Below, piece by piece: positions 1 to 11,892 of a stretch of 64,000 bases of DNA. The stretch is from NCBI RefSeq assembly GCF_958979055.1, contig NC_084889.1, forward strand, positions 5,720,761-5,784,760, given 5' to 3'. The position numbers were made by a program, and so were the translations under genes. Under the pieces are notes generated by a model, which had not been told where the DNA came from, did not search any database, and saw only the letters and a program-made list of their open reading frames with translations. The first letter of the stretch is position 1, and each line of letters begins with the position of its first letter. The stretch comes from Alnus glutinosa. Lineage: Eukaryota > Streptophyta > Magnoliopsida > Fagales > Betulaceae.

Positions 1-1444
<1,444 letters not shown>

Positions 1445-1612
1445 ATATATACAAAAAAAAATTCTATTCATAAAAAATTAATCAATGATAAAAAATTCTC
1501 CGTTGCCACCAATCCACGGACCCAAATTCAGATTAGATGCACGGCTGTAGCACTCAATCGTAGCCACCACCTCATAATTAACAACAAAAAAACTCTAGCA
1601 TGACAACCTTTA

Positions 1613-1997
1613 GAGTGTTTCCATCCAATTATATATGTCTTAATCTAAAATAATTAATTAAAACTAATTTTATCTAGTTTAGTTAATGAATTTAAAAGGC
1701 ATCCTTTATTCAATTATTTAAATTTTCTTCTATTTTATTTAACTAAGCATTTTTATAATTAAATATTCTTTTAATTGTAAAAGAAGACAAAAGGTGAAAG
1801 AAAAAAGTGAAAGAAAAAAAATAAAATAATTTTAGATATGTGAATAGTGCAACTCCACATGTAGAGTTGCACTTTTCACAAATGGATGAGAAATCTATTC
1901 TAACTTTTATTTAGATAATCCAATAAAGTGGATTTTTGAGATTTTTGTTATATATTCTAGCCTAAAGGTGAAAATAGATAATCGGATGAGAATGCTC
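1613..1997. mobile_element. Harbinger-like MITE (GAGCATTC family), copy 1
   Basis: 385 bp bounded by imperfect terminal inverted repeats: GAGTGTTTCCATCCAATTAT on the left and, reverse complemented, GAGCATTCTCATCCGATTAT on the right (15 of 20 match). Both sides carry TTA (1610-1612 and 1998-2000), a 3-bp target duplication as expected of PIF/Harbinger elements. The centre is a near-perfect palindrome at 1847-1872 (GTGCAACTCC...GTTGCAC). No transposase, so it depends on an autonomous relative. Confidence 0.75.
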
Positions 1998-2000
1998 TTA

Positions 2001-2940
2001 TTACAGATTAGTCCTTAATTATTATTATTATTATTATTTTGGTTTTTGGTTGTAAAATTGAATTGTATTGAATTGAAGACCATATATAATTAATCTAACG
2101 TGTCTCTGTCTCTCTTGTCACTATTATAAAACCTAGTCCTTGATGAATTATTATATGGAGACAGGGGGAAAGGAAAAACGGACAAGGGTATGCCAAAAAA
2201 AAAAAATCACTCAATGCAATCAAATTCCATAATTCAAAGTGAAAGTTCACGCTTCTTCAATTTTATATATGTTATACAAGAATTCAACAAACTGGAAATT
2301 TCATTATGTTAATACTAAAATAAAAGATATTTCAAGATATTTTTCTTTATGTGTATAAACTATATATATAATGAATAAAAAGGAAATCCTTGTGCCACGT
2401 GTCAACCTATGATTGGCTTAGAGGGATATCCTATCTCTATCCTTATCTTTTGTACCTAACCTCACGAGTCATGACACACTAATGGTTCATAGTATTGAAC
2501 TTTTGAAATTAGAATTTAATTTTTATTTGGTGAATTTGAAATTTTACTTTTTTTAAAAAAAAAAAAAATTGAATAAAACATTATTTGTTTAGAAAAAATT
2601 GAATAAAATATGATTTATTTTTAAAAAAATTAAAAAATATATAATTTGTTTTTAAAAAAAGCAAAATCAAAATCATATTATTTTTTAGAATTATGTTATC
2701 GAACACACCATAAAACCGAGTGAATATGGTGAAGTTGCAGAAAAGTCATCTAAAAGCCAGTTCACTGTCCCGTCACCCACGCAATTCACCATTCCGCATT
2801 CTTCGCAACTATTGATTACTTCTACTTCTTCTCGCCTCTACTTCTTTTATACCAAGCGTTTGTTTTTCAAATGATAAAATATCAATCAAAAGCAGCGGTT
2901 TGGTTGCAGTAATATTGATACCACCGAGGTTCCAACAACT
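2001..2940 (+). other. Upstream region of the first lectin receptor kinase
   Basis: No gene seen. A G-box core CACGTG lies at 2396-2401 within GCCACGTGTC, and several A/T tracts follow at 2540-2660. The stretch just before the ATG (about 2780-2940) is pyrimidine-rich and is probably the 5' leader. Promoter function is inference from position only. Confidence 0.4.
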
Positions 2941-5295
2941 ATGTCGATCATTGCTTCTACTATTCTTTTTCTTTCTGCGCTTTCAATAGCAACTGCTCAA
3001 CCAAAAAGCCTCAACTTGACTCGAGGCTCTTCTCTCTCTCCCAGTGGCAACTCATCATCATTACTCTCGCAATCCGGCCTTTTCGCCTTTGGGTTCTTTC
3101 CTTTTGGTGATGGTTATTCAATAAGCATATGGTTTGAAGGAACTCCACAGAAAACTGTCGTCTGGACAGCCAACCGGAATGACCCTCCACTCTCCCGCAA
3201 TGCCAACATTGTTTTTAAGAGCGATGGTAGGCTCATCTTGCAAGAGTTGGGAGGCCAAGAAAAATCCATTGCCAATACCACACAGCCTGCTGTGTTGGCT
3301 TCCATGCTCGATTCTGGCAACTTTGTTCTCTTTGCTTTGAATTCAACAATTATATGGCAAAGTTTTGATCACCCAACGGACACCCTTTTGCCTAGCCAAC
3401 TCCTGCGAGCTAGGAGTCAGCTCGTTTCTAGCAACTCTGAAACCAATCACTCAGAGGGAATCTTCCGGATCAAGATGCAGAATGATGGGAACATTGTTCT
3501 GTATCAGTATGCAGTAGGTATTCCTATGCCTGATGCTCAAGAATATGCTTATTGGTCGGCAGTTACAAATTTTGTTGGGGCTAATGCAACGCTGACGCTG
3601 GATGAAAATGGCCGCCTATACATGCTCAATAGTACTGGTGTCAATGTAAAGAACATTACCAATGAAAAGATTCCCTCTGACGGGAAGAAGTACCGTGCAA
3701 CAATTGACGCAGATGGGATTTTCCGGCTGTATTCTCATGACTTGAATGGGAATGGCAATTGGTCGATCGAGTGGCTTGAGCCAGGAGATGCATGCGCTCC
3801 TAAAGGCATATGTGGCATTAATGAGTACTGTTACCTCGAAAATCAACAAGCTGTTTGCACTTGTCCTGCAGGGTTTGTTTTCATCAACCAGGAGCAAATG
3901 AATTTGGGTTGCAACAGAAACTTCACTGCAGAAAGTTGTTCGTCCAAGAATGAAGATACCAAGTACGATATTCAAGAATACCAAAATAGTGTATTGGATG
4001 ATAGCGCATACGCCTATTTGTTCTCTGCGACGAAAGAAGAATGCAAACAGGCCTGTTTAGAGGATTGCGACTGCGAAGCTGCTTTCTTTGAAAAACAAGA
4101 ATGCAGAAAACTAAAGCTTCCATTGACATTTTGGAGGACTAATCTACAAGTGGGTGGCTATTCAACTGCTGCATTTGTCAAATTTGGCAGCGGTATCGAC
4201 GGTATGGTCTCAAAAGATATAGAAAGTAAGAAAATATTGCGAATGGATATCTTAATCATTGGTGTTGCATGTCTAGCTTTCGCATTGATTCTCCTAGCAT
4301 TTTTCGCTATTCTTATATGTAGACTTAGAATATGGACATACAAAAGGTGCCTCTCTCATGAAACCGCAACCGAAGGAATATTGATGGAGGATGTGTCTTT
4401 GCGAGCATTTACTTATAGTGAACTCGAAGTTGCAACAAATGGCTTCGTCGAACAATTGGGTAGAGGTTCTTTTGGGACTGTCTTTAAGGGAACCCTGTCA
4501 AACGGGCAGAGGACCATTGCTGTCAAGAAACTGGAGAAAGTAATGGCTGAAGGAGAAGAAGAATTCAAAAATGAGATGAGGTCCATTGGACGAACCCACC
4601 ATAAAAACCTTGTCCGGTTGCTCGGTTATTGCCACGATGGTTCCAATCGGCTTTTGGTGTACGAGTACATGAGCAATGGAACACTCACGGACTACCTCTT
4701 CAAATCCCAAGTAAAGCCGAATTGGGAGGAAAGAATTAAAATCGCTTTGAATATAGCTAGAGGGATCCTATATTTACACGAGGAATGTGAGACCCAAATC
4801 ATCCACTGTGACATAAATCCCAACAATATACTGATAGACGAGAGTGGATGTGCCAAAATTTCGGACTTTGGATTGGCAAAGCTATTGATGCCCGACCATT
4901 CTAAGACGCACACTGGGATAAGAGGAACAAGAGGGTATGTTGCCCCAGAATGGCTCAAGAATTTGCCCATCACTGTGAAAGCGGATGTGTATAGCTTCGG
5001 TGTCGTATTCTTGGTAACTATATGTTGCCGGAGGAGCATTGATATCAATGCTCCTCAGGATGAAGTTGTTCTTGTAGACTGGGTCTACGATTGTTTCAAG
5101 TCCAATGGATTATGTAAGCTGGTTCCCGAAGAAGTTAACGCTGAAAGCTTGGAAAGGATGGTGAGGATCGGGCTTTGGTGCATTGAAGAAGAGCCAGCAG
5201 CCCGTCCATCAATAAAGAAGGTGATTCATATGTTGGAAGGCGCCGTAGAAATACCCATTCCACCGTGCGCTCGTTCTTCAGTTGAGAATAATTAG
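2941..5295 (+). CDS. G-type lectin S-receptor-like Ser/Thr kinase (LecRLK), intronless
   Basis: 784-residue single-pass receptor kinase, predicted at the plasma membrane. Order: signal peptide 1-20; bulb-lectin (mannose-binding-type) domain about 28-160 with the WTANRNDPPL and IIWQSFDHPTDTLLP signatures; EGF-like cysteine cluster about 284-324; PAN/apple-like region about 333-415; membrane helix about 435-460; kinase about 504-774. In the kinase the glycine loop GRGSFGTV (507-514), VAIK-type lysine K529, DFG (642-644) and APE (668-670) are present. The catalytic loop reads HCDINPNN (622-629), where the family has HCDIKPxN, so the loop lysine is Asn626. The later VYSFGV helix reads FLVTICC, where LLEIICC is usual. 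Length and intronless structure fit the RLK1/LecRLK subgroup. A broken tandem paralogue follows. The ATG is followed at once by a good signal peptide. Open throughout, but kinase activity may be reduced. Confidence 0.95.
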   Translation: MSIIASTILFLSALSIATAQPKSLNLTRGSSLSPSGNSSSLLSQSGLFAFGFFPFGDGYSISIWFEGTPQKTVVWTANRNDPPLSRNANIVFKSDGRLILQELGGQEKSIANTTQPAVLASMLDSGNFVLFALNSTIIWQSFDHPTDTLLPSQLLRARSQLVSSNSETNHSEGIFRIKMQNDGNIVLYQYAVGIPMPDAQEYAYWSAVTNFVGANATLTLDENGRLYMLNSTGVNVKNITNEKIPSDGKKYRATIDADGIFRLYSHDLNGNGNWSIEWLEPGDACAPKGICGINEYCYLENQQAVCTCPAGFVFINQEQMNLGCNRNFTAESCSSKNEDTKYDIQEYQNSVLDDSAYAYLFSATKEECKQACLEDCDCEAAFFEKQECRKLKLPLTFWRTNLQVGGYSTAAFVKFGSGIDGMVSKDIESKKILRMDILIIGVACLAFALILLAFFAILICRLRIWTYKRCLSHETATEGILMEDVSLRAFTYSELEVATNGFVEQLGRGSFGTVFKGTLSNGQRTIAVKKLEKVMAEGEEEFKNEMRSIGRTHHKNLVRLLGYCHDGSNRLLVYEYMSNGTLTDYLFKSQVKPNWEERIKIALNIARGILYLHEECETQIIHCDINPNNILIDESGCAKISDFGLAKLLMPDHSKTHTGIRGTRGYVAPEWLKNLPITVKADVYSFGVVFLVTICCRRSIDINAPQDEVVLVDWVYDCFKSNGLCKLVPEEVNAESLERMVRIGLWCIEEEPAARPSIKKVIHMLEGAVEIPIPPCARSSVENN

Positions 5296-7017
5296 TTCTT
5301 CCAGCAACGCCATCTTGTCATGTCCACTTTTTTCCCAATCCAGTTTAATTTGTAATTGAATTTAAATAAGTTATCAAGCTAATCTCATTCTTTTCCTTCT
5401 ACTGTCGTTAATTCCCTTTTTCTTTTCCTGTTAAGCTCTCCCTTACCACTTGTAGTACTTTTCTCTTGGAAATACATTCCCAATCCCCTTGCAGGGTTAT
5501 ATCATTCCATTACAGAACTTCTATTTAGGTGCTAACACCATTTATATCTTTATTAAAGTGTCCAGCGCACCCACACATGTATAGCGGTAGTCAGTAGAAA
5601 AAATAAAGGGCTAAGATTTAACTTGGCCTTTATAACTCGAACTGTGTCGTTTCATTTTTAACAAACGTGATTGTCTTTTTCACCCCAATGAAAAAGTAAA
5701 AAAATAAAAAATAAAAAATAAAAAAAATAAAGGTTTTGACTCATGAGGGTGGTTGAACCATCTCTAGGCTAAATGGGAGTGGCTCAAGCCAAATGAAAGT
5801 GGTTTCGGCTACCATCATTTTGGCCCTTGGGGGTGGTTGGGCCATGGGTATGATCCGGCAATCCCCAAAATTGGCCTTGGGGGTGGCCCTTGGCCAAAAT
5901 GGGGATGGCCGGCCACTCCATGTGGCCCAATTTTTTTTATATATATATATTTTTTAAAAAAAGGCTTCAAATTAAAAAAATTGAAAAAAAATTTGTAGCT
6001 ACATGTTGCAATTTCAATTGTGCCACGTGTTGCTGACGTGGAAATCTGTCAGTTTTGGATGGAAAAATTGAAGGAGATATCATTTTCAACTTTTCGCATA
6101 GCACAGGTACCACGTATGAAAAAAAAAATAAAAACTAATGAAGCAAAAAAATAAAGTTTTTAAACCACAGGAGTGTGTAAGGTATTTAACCCTTTATAGT
6201 ATTACTCCTAAGTTTTATGGACTCTTTATAATTTTTTTTGGTATCATCAAGTCATTTATTGTCGATTTTTTTGGCTCTCGTATCGATTGACTTCATCTAA
6301 ATGATCAGGATTCTCTACAATTACTAATTTTTATTTGGTCAAGTGAGTCTTATAAGTAATCTCTCACAATTACCTGTTCGAATTCTCTTAAATTTAAACA
6401 AATAATTATAGAAAATTCTAACCTTATCTAGATATACGAAGGTATGATGATACGTGACTTTGCAATATATATATTAATAACAACTTCGGTTTTGAAAACA
6501 GCTTTTTCACATGTATTGAGAATTTGAATCTTTTTTTGCAAATCGCGCGTTGATTGTTTATGAACGCGCGGTTGAATAATCAACCCAGTAATTTGCTCTC
6601 TAAATTTTCAAAATTTAGTGCAAACGGGCCTAGATCTTCGATCTTAAATTCAATCATTCAATCAAAATGATTTGTCCAATACTTGACTGGCCGGTAAAGA
6701 TCAAAACTACTCATGTCGTGTAGACTGGGGTCAACATTTTCTTTTTGAAAATTTATATAATTTATTTCTTCAAAGACTTTTAGAATCAAAAGAATAGAAG
6801 CAAGAATATTGACTGGCTCTTTCAACTGAAATCTTCTTCCCGTCACTTCCTCCTTGGATTGAGGACTTCAAAAACTGCAACGTGTCTCATCTCTTATAGC
6901 TGCTAGTTTCTTTGTTTGCTGCTATAGAAGTAGGAGTTTAGCTTATATGGTCTTCTCTGTCTGCAGCTAAGCTGCTTGAATAAATAAAATCTTAATTCAT
7001 CAAGAAAAAGAAAAGTA
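5296..7017. other. Spacer between the tandem receptor kinases, with a dispersed repeat
   Basis: Contains the 3' trailer of the first kinase, then a repeat-like block at about 5600-6190: an A-rich stretch followed by several GGGGGTGG and GGCC-rich words around 5740-5930, then a second A/T-rich stretch. A similar A-rich plus GGGTGGC arrangement occurs at 36480-36600, suggesting a common dispersed family; no ends were defined. About 6200-6990 shows nothing recognisable. The leader of the second kinase gene begins shortly before 7018. Confidence 0.4.
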
Positions 7018-8277
7018 ATGAAAATGGTTGCAATATTTATTTTTCTCTTTCTAATTTCTCAATTCCCTCCTGGAATTGCGCAACAAAGAGAGTCCATCGT
7101 TAGCCTGGACTCTTCCCTTTCTCCAAACAACAAGTCATACTGGTTATCAAGTTCTGGCCAGTTTGCTTTCGGCTTCTACCAGAAAGATAATGGCTTCGCC
7201 ATAGGCATCTGGTTTGAAAAAATTCAGCAGAAAACAATCATATGGACCGCAAACCGAGACGACCCACCACTTCCCAAAGATGTCGAATTGCTTCTCACTA
7301 ATAATGGCAGGCTTGTCTTGCGGTCAAAGGATGGCCAACTGACTTCATTATTAAATGCTTCACTGCCCGCTTCCTCAGCTTCCATGCACAATACTGGAAA
7401 CTTTGTCCTACACAGTTCTGATTTAAGGATCATATGGCAGAGTTTTGATGTTCCAACAGACACCATTTTACCCGGTCAGCGTCTCCCCCCAGGGAAGCAG
7501 CTTGTCTCCAGCATCTCTGGGACAAATCATGCGAGTGGAAATTTTCAACTGCTTATGCAGAATGATGGGAACCTGGTGCAATATCTGGTAAACGGTCCAG
7601 GGGAACAATATTATAGTTACTGGGATTCAGAAACATTCACCGCCGGTGACAATGTGACTCTAAATCTTGATGGTAATGGATGGCTTTACCTGCTCAATGC
7701 TACTGGCTTCAGTATAAAAAATTTTACTGCCCAAAGGAACTCTTCTTATATTGCTTTCTATCGTTTCACTATTGATTTTGATGGCTTATTGCGATTATAT
7801 TCTCATAGCTTGAATCAAAGTGATGATTGGATAACCGAGTGGGCATCGTCTACCAATAGATGTGATCCTCTAGGCGTCTGTGGCCCAAATTCTTATTGTA
7901 CTCTCCTGGATCAGGAACCTATTTGTGAATGTTCTCCTGGTTTTGATTTCGTTGACCAGAAGCAGAAGAATTTGGGCTGCAAGAGAAATTTCGTCACAGA
8001 GGGTTGCATGAGCAAGAACGGAGAATTTAACCTTCAGGAATTGGAAGCTGTTGCATGGGAAGACAATCCATATTCTACTTTTCCATCTACGAAAGCCGGT
8101 TGTAGAGAGGACTGCTTGAGATTGCAACTGTGAAGCTGCAGTGTTTAAAGACCAGCAGTGCAGTAAACAAAAACTTCCACTAAGATTTGGGAGAATACGA
8201 CCAAAGGACTCATGGACAACTATAATCAAGGTGGGCAATGGGAGTTCTGAGACAAGAAAGGTAAGTAGGGGAAAGGA

Positions 8278-8282
8278 TTTCT
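8278..8282 (+). repeat. 5-bp target-site duplication TTTCT (left copy)
   Basis: TTTCT directly precedes the left LTR; the same five bases directly follow the right LTR at 10291-10295. A 5-bp duplication is the usual signature of LTR-retrotransposon integrase. Confidence 0.93.
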
Positions 8283-8646
8283 TGTTAGAGGATAAATCAG
8301 TAGCTCACCTCTCCTCCAGCATGAAACTCAGCAAGCAAGAGACTTCCACATTTCCTGCTGACCAGTCCCCTTACAGCACCAGCTACACTACAGGCTAAGC
8401 TCGCAATCTCTCCTGGATTCCTGCTGAATCTTGTGCTCCATGTTTTCCGGATGCTCTCTCTATGCCTCAAACTCAGCACTCACCTTTTTTTCCTCTTTTG
8501 TATTTTATTATGTTTTCTATGTTTTCTTAGGATGTAAACCTTGTATTGATATCTCTTAAAACTCATGTACATGTTACTCTATAAATAAAAGACAATTCTC
8601 TGGTTTTGGTAAGTTAACCAAACCAGTTCTTCCATCAATTCTTTCA
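8283..8646 (+). repeat. Left LTR of the element in the receptor-kinase pseudogene
   Basis: 364 bp, TG...CA ended, apparently identical to 9927-10290. A TATAAATA/AATAAA cluster lies about 60 bp from its 3' end. Confidence 0.93.
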
Positions 8647-8658
8647 TGGTATCAGAGC
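8647..8658 (+). promoter_or_regulatory. tRNA-iMet primer-binding site
   Basis: TGGTATCAGAGC, complementary to the 3' end of plant initiator methionine tRNA, abuts the left LTR with no gap. Confidence 0.92.
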
Positions 8659-9926
8659 AACTTTGGCTAACGCCCTGATCTTGTGTTCTTCTTCCTTTGG
8701 CTGCAGCACAGCCCATGTGAGCATGGCTCACACGGGCAGTGCCTTGAGAAAGCTCTACAAGAGCTTTTCTTACTCTGCTCTCTTTCAGAACCTTTATCAA
8801 ACACCTTAGCCACAGACTCCAACACACGACCTGCATCCCCTTCTCCCAGATTTGTCCTCCTCTGTTAGATTCTCACCGCACCTCATCAAGTACTCACAAT
8901 CCACCTCTTCCAGACAGATCCACCATTTCCCTCAACAAATCCCACAACAACCCAATACCCATACGGCCATACAAAACTGTCCTTTCCCTTATCTCATTTT
9001 TCTCTTCAGCCCTTTTATCAAACACGTCTAACCCATCACCTGGTTCGGCCTCTCTACTCCCACGTGCTCCTCCTTCACCTCTATTTCACCTCAAAAACAG
9101 AGCTTCATCTCAGGATCTTTCCCCAAATAACCTCTCTTTCACCTTCTCTGCCCTCTCTTGAGCCACTTTCTCCAAAATTCTCCCAAAATCTCTCCTCTTC
9201 CACTCAAAAAAAAAAAATGCTTACTGGCAGAATCCCTGGCGCACTTTTTCAGCCTCTTCGTCGCCGTCTCCGTCGGTGCCAAAAACTCCGGCAGCCATGT
9301 CAACTCAGAGTGTTGCGCTTTCTCTTCTCCTTCTCTTTATTCTTTCATGGTATAAAGTACTCTTTATCTCTTTATTTTTCACATTGGTCTACCGTCTGTA
9401 TCCTTGAAGATGCAGACTTTTTATTTGCTTTGTTTTGATCTACGTGTCTAGAAGATGCTAGACTTTTCTTCATTTTTGTTTTGGTCCAGAAGCATCAGAA
9501 GATGCTAGAAGTTTATCAAAAAAAAATAAAAAATAAAAAATCAAGAAATTACTTGAGGTATCTAGTTGGCTATTGTTGGCCCAAATTTCTTGCTTGAGGT
9601 AATGTTGAAAAACCTAAGCAAATGTCCAGGCCTTTCCTTTCTATTTCTGGCTTTGTGGTACTGTTCAAAAACTCAAGCCTATTTTAATTTTTTTTTTTTT
9701 GGCTCATAGTTGGCTCAATCTTTGGCCTTGTGGTACGGTTAATATGCTCGGGCCTTTCTTTTAGCCCTTAAGTGGCTCTTTTTTTGGCCTATAGTTGGCC
9801 CTAGGTTTGGCTTTTGAGGCACAGTTTAAAGACCCAAGCCAATCCCAAAAAAAAAAAAAAAAAAAAAATTGATGATGAGAATAAAAGTCAAACTGATGGA
9901 AGTTCCTCCCATCAGTTTGCGGGGGG

Positions 9927-10290
9927 TGTTAGAGGATAAATCAGTAGCTCACCTCTCCTCCAGCATGAAACTCAGCAAGCAAGAGACTTCCACATTTCCT
10001 GCTGACCAGTCCCCTTACAGCACCAGCTACACTACAGGCTAAGCTCGCAATCTCTCCTGGATTCCTGCTGAATCTTGTGCTCCATGTTTTCCGGATGCTC
10101 TCTCTATGCCTCAAACTCAGCACTCACCTTTTTTTCCTCTTTTGTATTTTATTATGTTTTCTATGTTTTCTTAGGATGTAAACCTTGTATTGATATCTCT
10201 TAAAACTCATGTACATGTTACTCTATAAATAAAAGACAATTCTCTGGTTTTGGTAAGTTAACCAAACCAGTTCTTCCATCAATTCTTTCA
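9927..10290 (+). repeat. Right LTR of the element in the receptor-kinase pseudogene
   Basis: 364 bp, apparently identical to the left LTR; preceded by the polypurine tract and followed by the duplicated TTTCT. Confidence 0.93.
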
Positions 10291-11335
10291 TTTCTTAATT
10301 GGCAGTTTTGCAGTCTTAGCTTTTGCATTTATTGTCCTAGCAATTAGTGGTATTCTTATTTTCAAATCTTATCGTGTTTGGAAATATAAAAAGATTACAA
10401 ATCATGGGAATGATGGGTTAATTGAAGATGTCACTCTACGATCATATACATATGATGAGCTTGAAAAGGCAACAAACGGTTTCACGGATGAAGTGGGTAA
10501 AGGAGCTTTTGGGACAGTTTTTAAAGGAGTCCTATCAAATTGTGGGGGGGTAGTGGCTATCAAGAGACTAGAGACAGTGGTGGCTGAAGGCGAGAGAGAA
10601 TTTCGAAATGAGATGAAATCGATTGGGAGAACTCATCACAAAAATCTGGTGAAGTTGTTTGGATACTGCCATGATGGAACTCATCGGCTCTTGGTCTATG
10701 AGTACATGAGCAATGGTTCACTAGCAGATTTCCTCTTCAAATCTGAAAGAAAGCCAAACTGGGAGGAAAAAACTGGAATAGCTTTGAATGTAGCTCGAGG
10801 CATCCTCTATTTGCATGAGGAGTGTGAGACCCAGATCATCCACTGCGACATCAAGCCTGAAAATATACTAATGGATGAGCATAAATGTACAAAAATTGCT
10901 GATTTTGGTTTGGCCAAGCTGCTGATGCCTAACCAAACCAGAACATTCACTGGGATCAGAGGAACACGGGGGTATGTTGCACCAGAGTGGCACAGAAACT
11001 TGCCCGTAACAGTGAAAGCAGATGTCTACAGTTTTGGGATCCTGTTGTTGGAGATCATATGTGGCAGAAGGAATGTGGACATGGATTGTCCAGAGGATGA
11101 AGTAGTTCTTGCAAATTGGGTCTATGATTGCTTTGCGGCTGGTGAGCTTGATAAGCTGGTGAAGGATGAAGAGGTGGACAAGAATAAGCTCCAGAGAATG
11201 GTTAGGGTTGGAATTTGGTGCATCCAGGACGAGCCATCTTTTCGCCCTTCAATGAAGAAGGTGGTACTGATGTTGGAAGGGACAGTGGAGATACCAGCCC
11301 CTCCTAGTCCTACCTCAATTATAAGTTCCATATGA

Positions 11336-11892
11336 ATTTAATTGAGCCTTGCACCTATGAAATTGGACGACTTCCATTTCAAATGAAGTAAAGAGGATCG
11401 ATTTTAAGATTTATAGTTAGTGTATTTAATAGTGTATATAATTTTATATTATTTAAAGTTTTTAAAAGACATGTTAATACTGACTTCATATACCTAGTTA
11501 AATATATCTATTTTAAATTTTGACAATGAAATGCATACTATCCATATTGAGTAATGTTACGTACTCATTTTCTATTCCTTTCATGCCATTAGGTTGATGT
11601 ATCAATGCCTTTTCGGCTATTTGGACTAATATTTATCAAAAACAATGAAGAAATTCAGTAAGTAATAGACATTGCCATATCAGTCTAAATGCGAATAATA
11701 TAAAAATGAAATGAGAGATGAGTATTTATAATTATTCAAAATTCTTGTCAGATACCCAAAATCACTATGATTAGTAATTATTTTAACCGATTAATAGACT
11801 AGTAAAAAATAGTTTTCTAAGAAGATTCTTATGCTTTCTTTGGTCAATGCCCTCCAAATAGCCCAAAAGGTTAAAATGATTAGTAATGAATA
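11336..11892. other. Trailer and spacer after the receptor-kinase pseudogene
   Basis: AT-rich sequence after the kinase stop codon. No gene or element end recognised. Confidence 0.5.

Larger units (their letters stand above)
8283..10290 (+). mobile_element. Young non-autonomous LTR retrotransposon (2,008 bp)
   Basis: Two 364-bp LTRs (8283-8646 and 9927-10290), each starting TGTTAG and ending TTTCA, look identical when read side by side. The left one is followed at once by TGGTATCAGAGC (8647-8658), the initiator-Met tRNA primer-binding site; the right one is preceded by a polypurine tract (GGGGGG at 9921-9926). The 1,280-bp interior has no gag, protease, integrase, RT or RNase H coding; it is pyrimidine-rich to about 9300 and then holds degenerate TTGGC/TTGAGG-type words. 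It must use another element's proteins. A TATAAATA with AATAAA lies near 8580-8589 and again in the right LTR. Too long for a classic TRIM, shorter than most LARDs. Same orientation as the gene it interrupts. Confidence 0.93.
7018..11335 (+). pseudogene. G-type lectin receptor kinase, frameshifted and split by an LTR element
   Basis: Paralogue of the upstream gene. 7018-8119 encodes a signal peptide, bulb-lectin domain (WTANRDDPPL, IIWQSFDVPTDTILPG) and EGF-like and early PAN regions. At about 8119-8120 the frame breaks: two bases are missing relative to the paralogue (a GA lost from a GAGA run would do it), so translation ends at 8133. Homology resumes in the +2 frame with the DCNCEAAVF PAN segment to 8282, where an LTR element (8283-10290) is inserted. 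The gene continues at 10296 with the membrane helix (LIGSFAVLAFAF...) and a complete kinase with GKGAFGTV, VAIKRLE, HCDIKPEN, DFG and APE, stopping at 11333-11335. Ignoring both lesions the protein would be about 768 residues. Its catalytic lysine is intact, unlike the upstream copy. Downstream fragments could be transcribed from the LTR, but a full receptor cannot be made. Confidence 0.93.
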
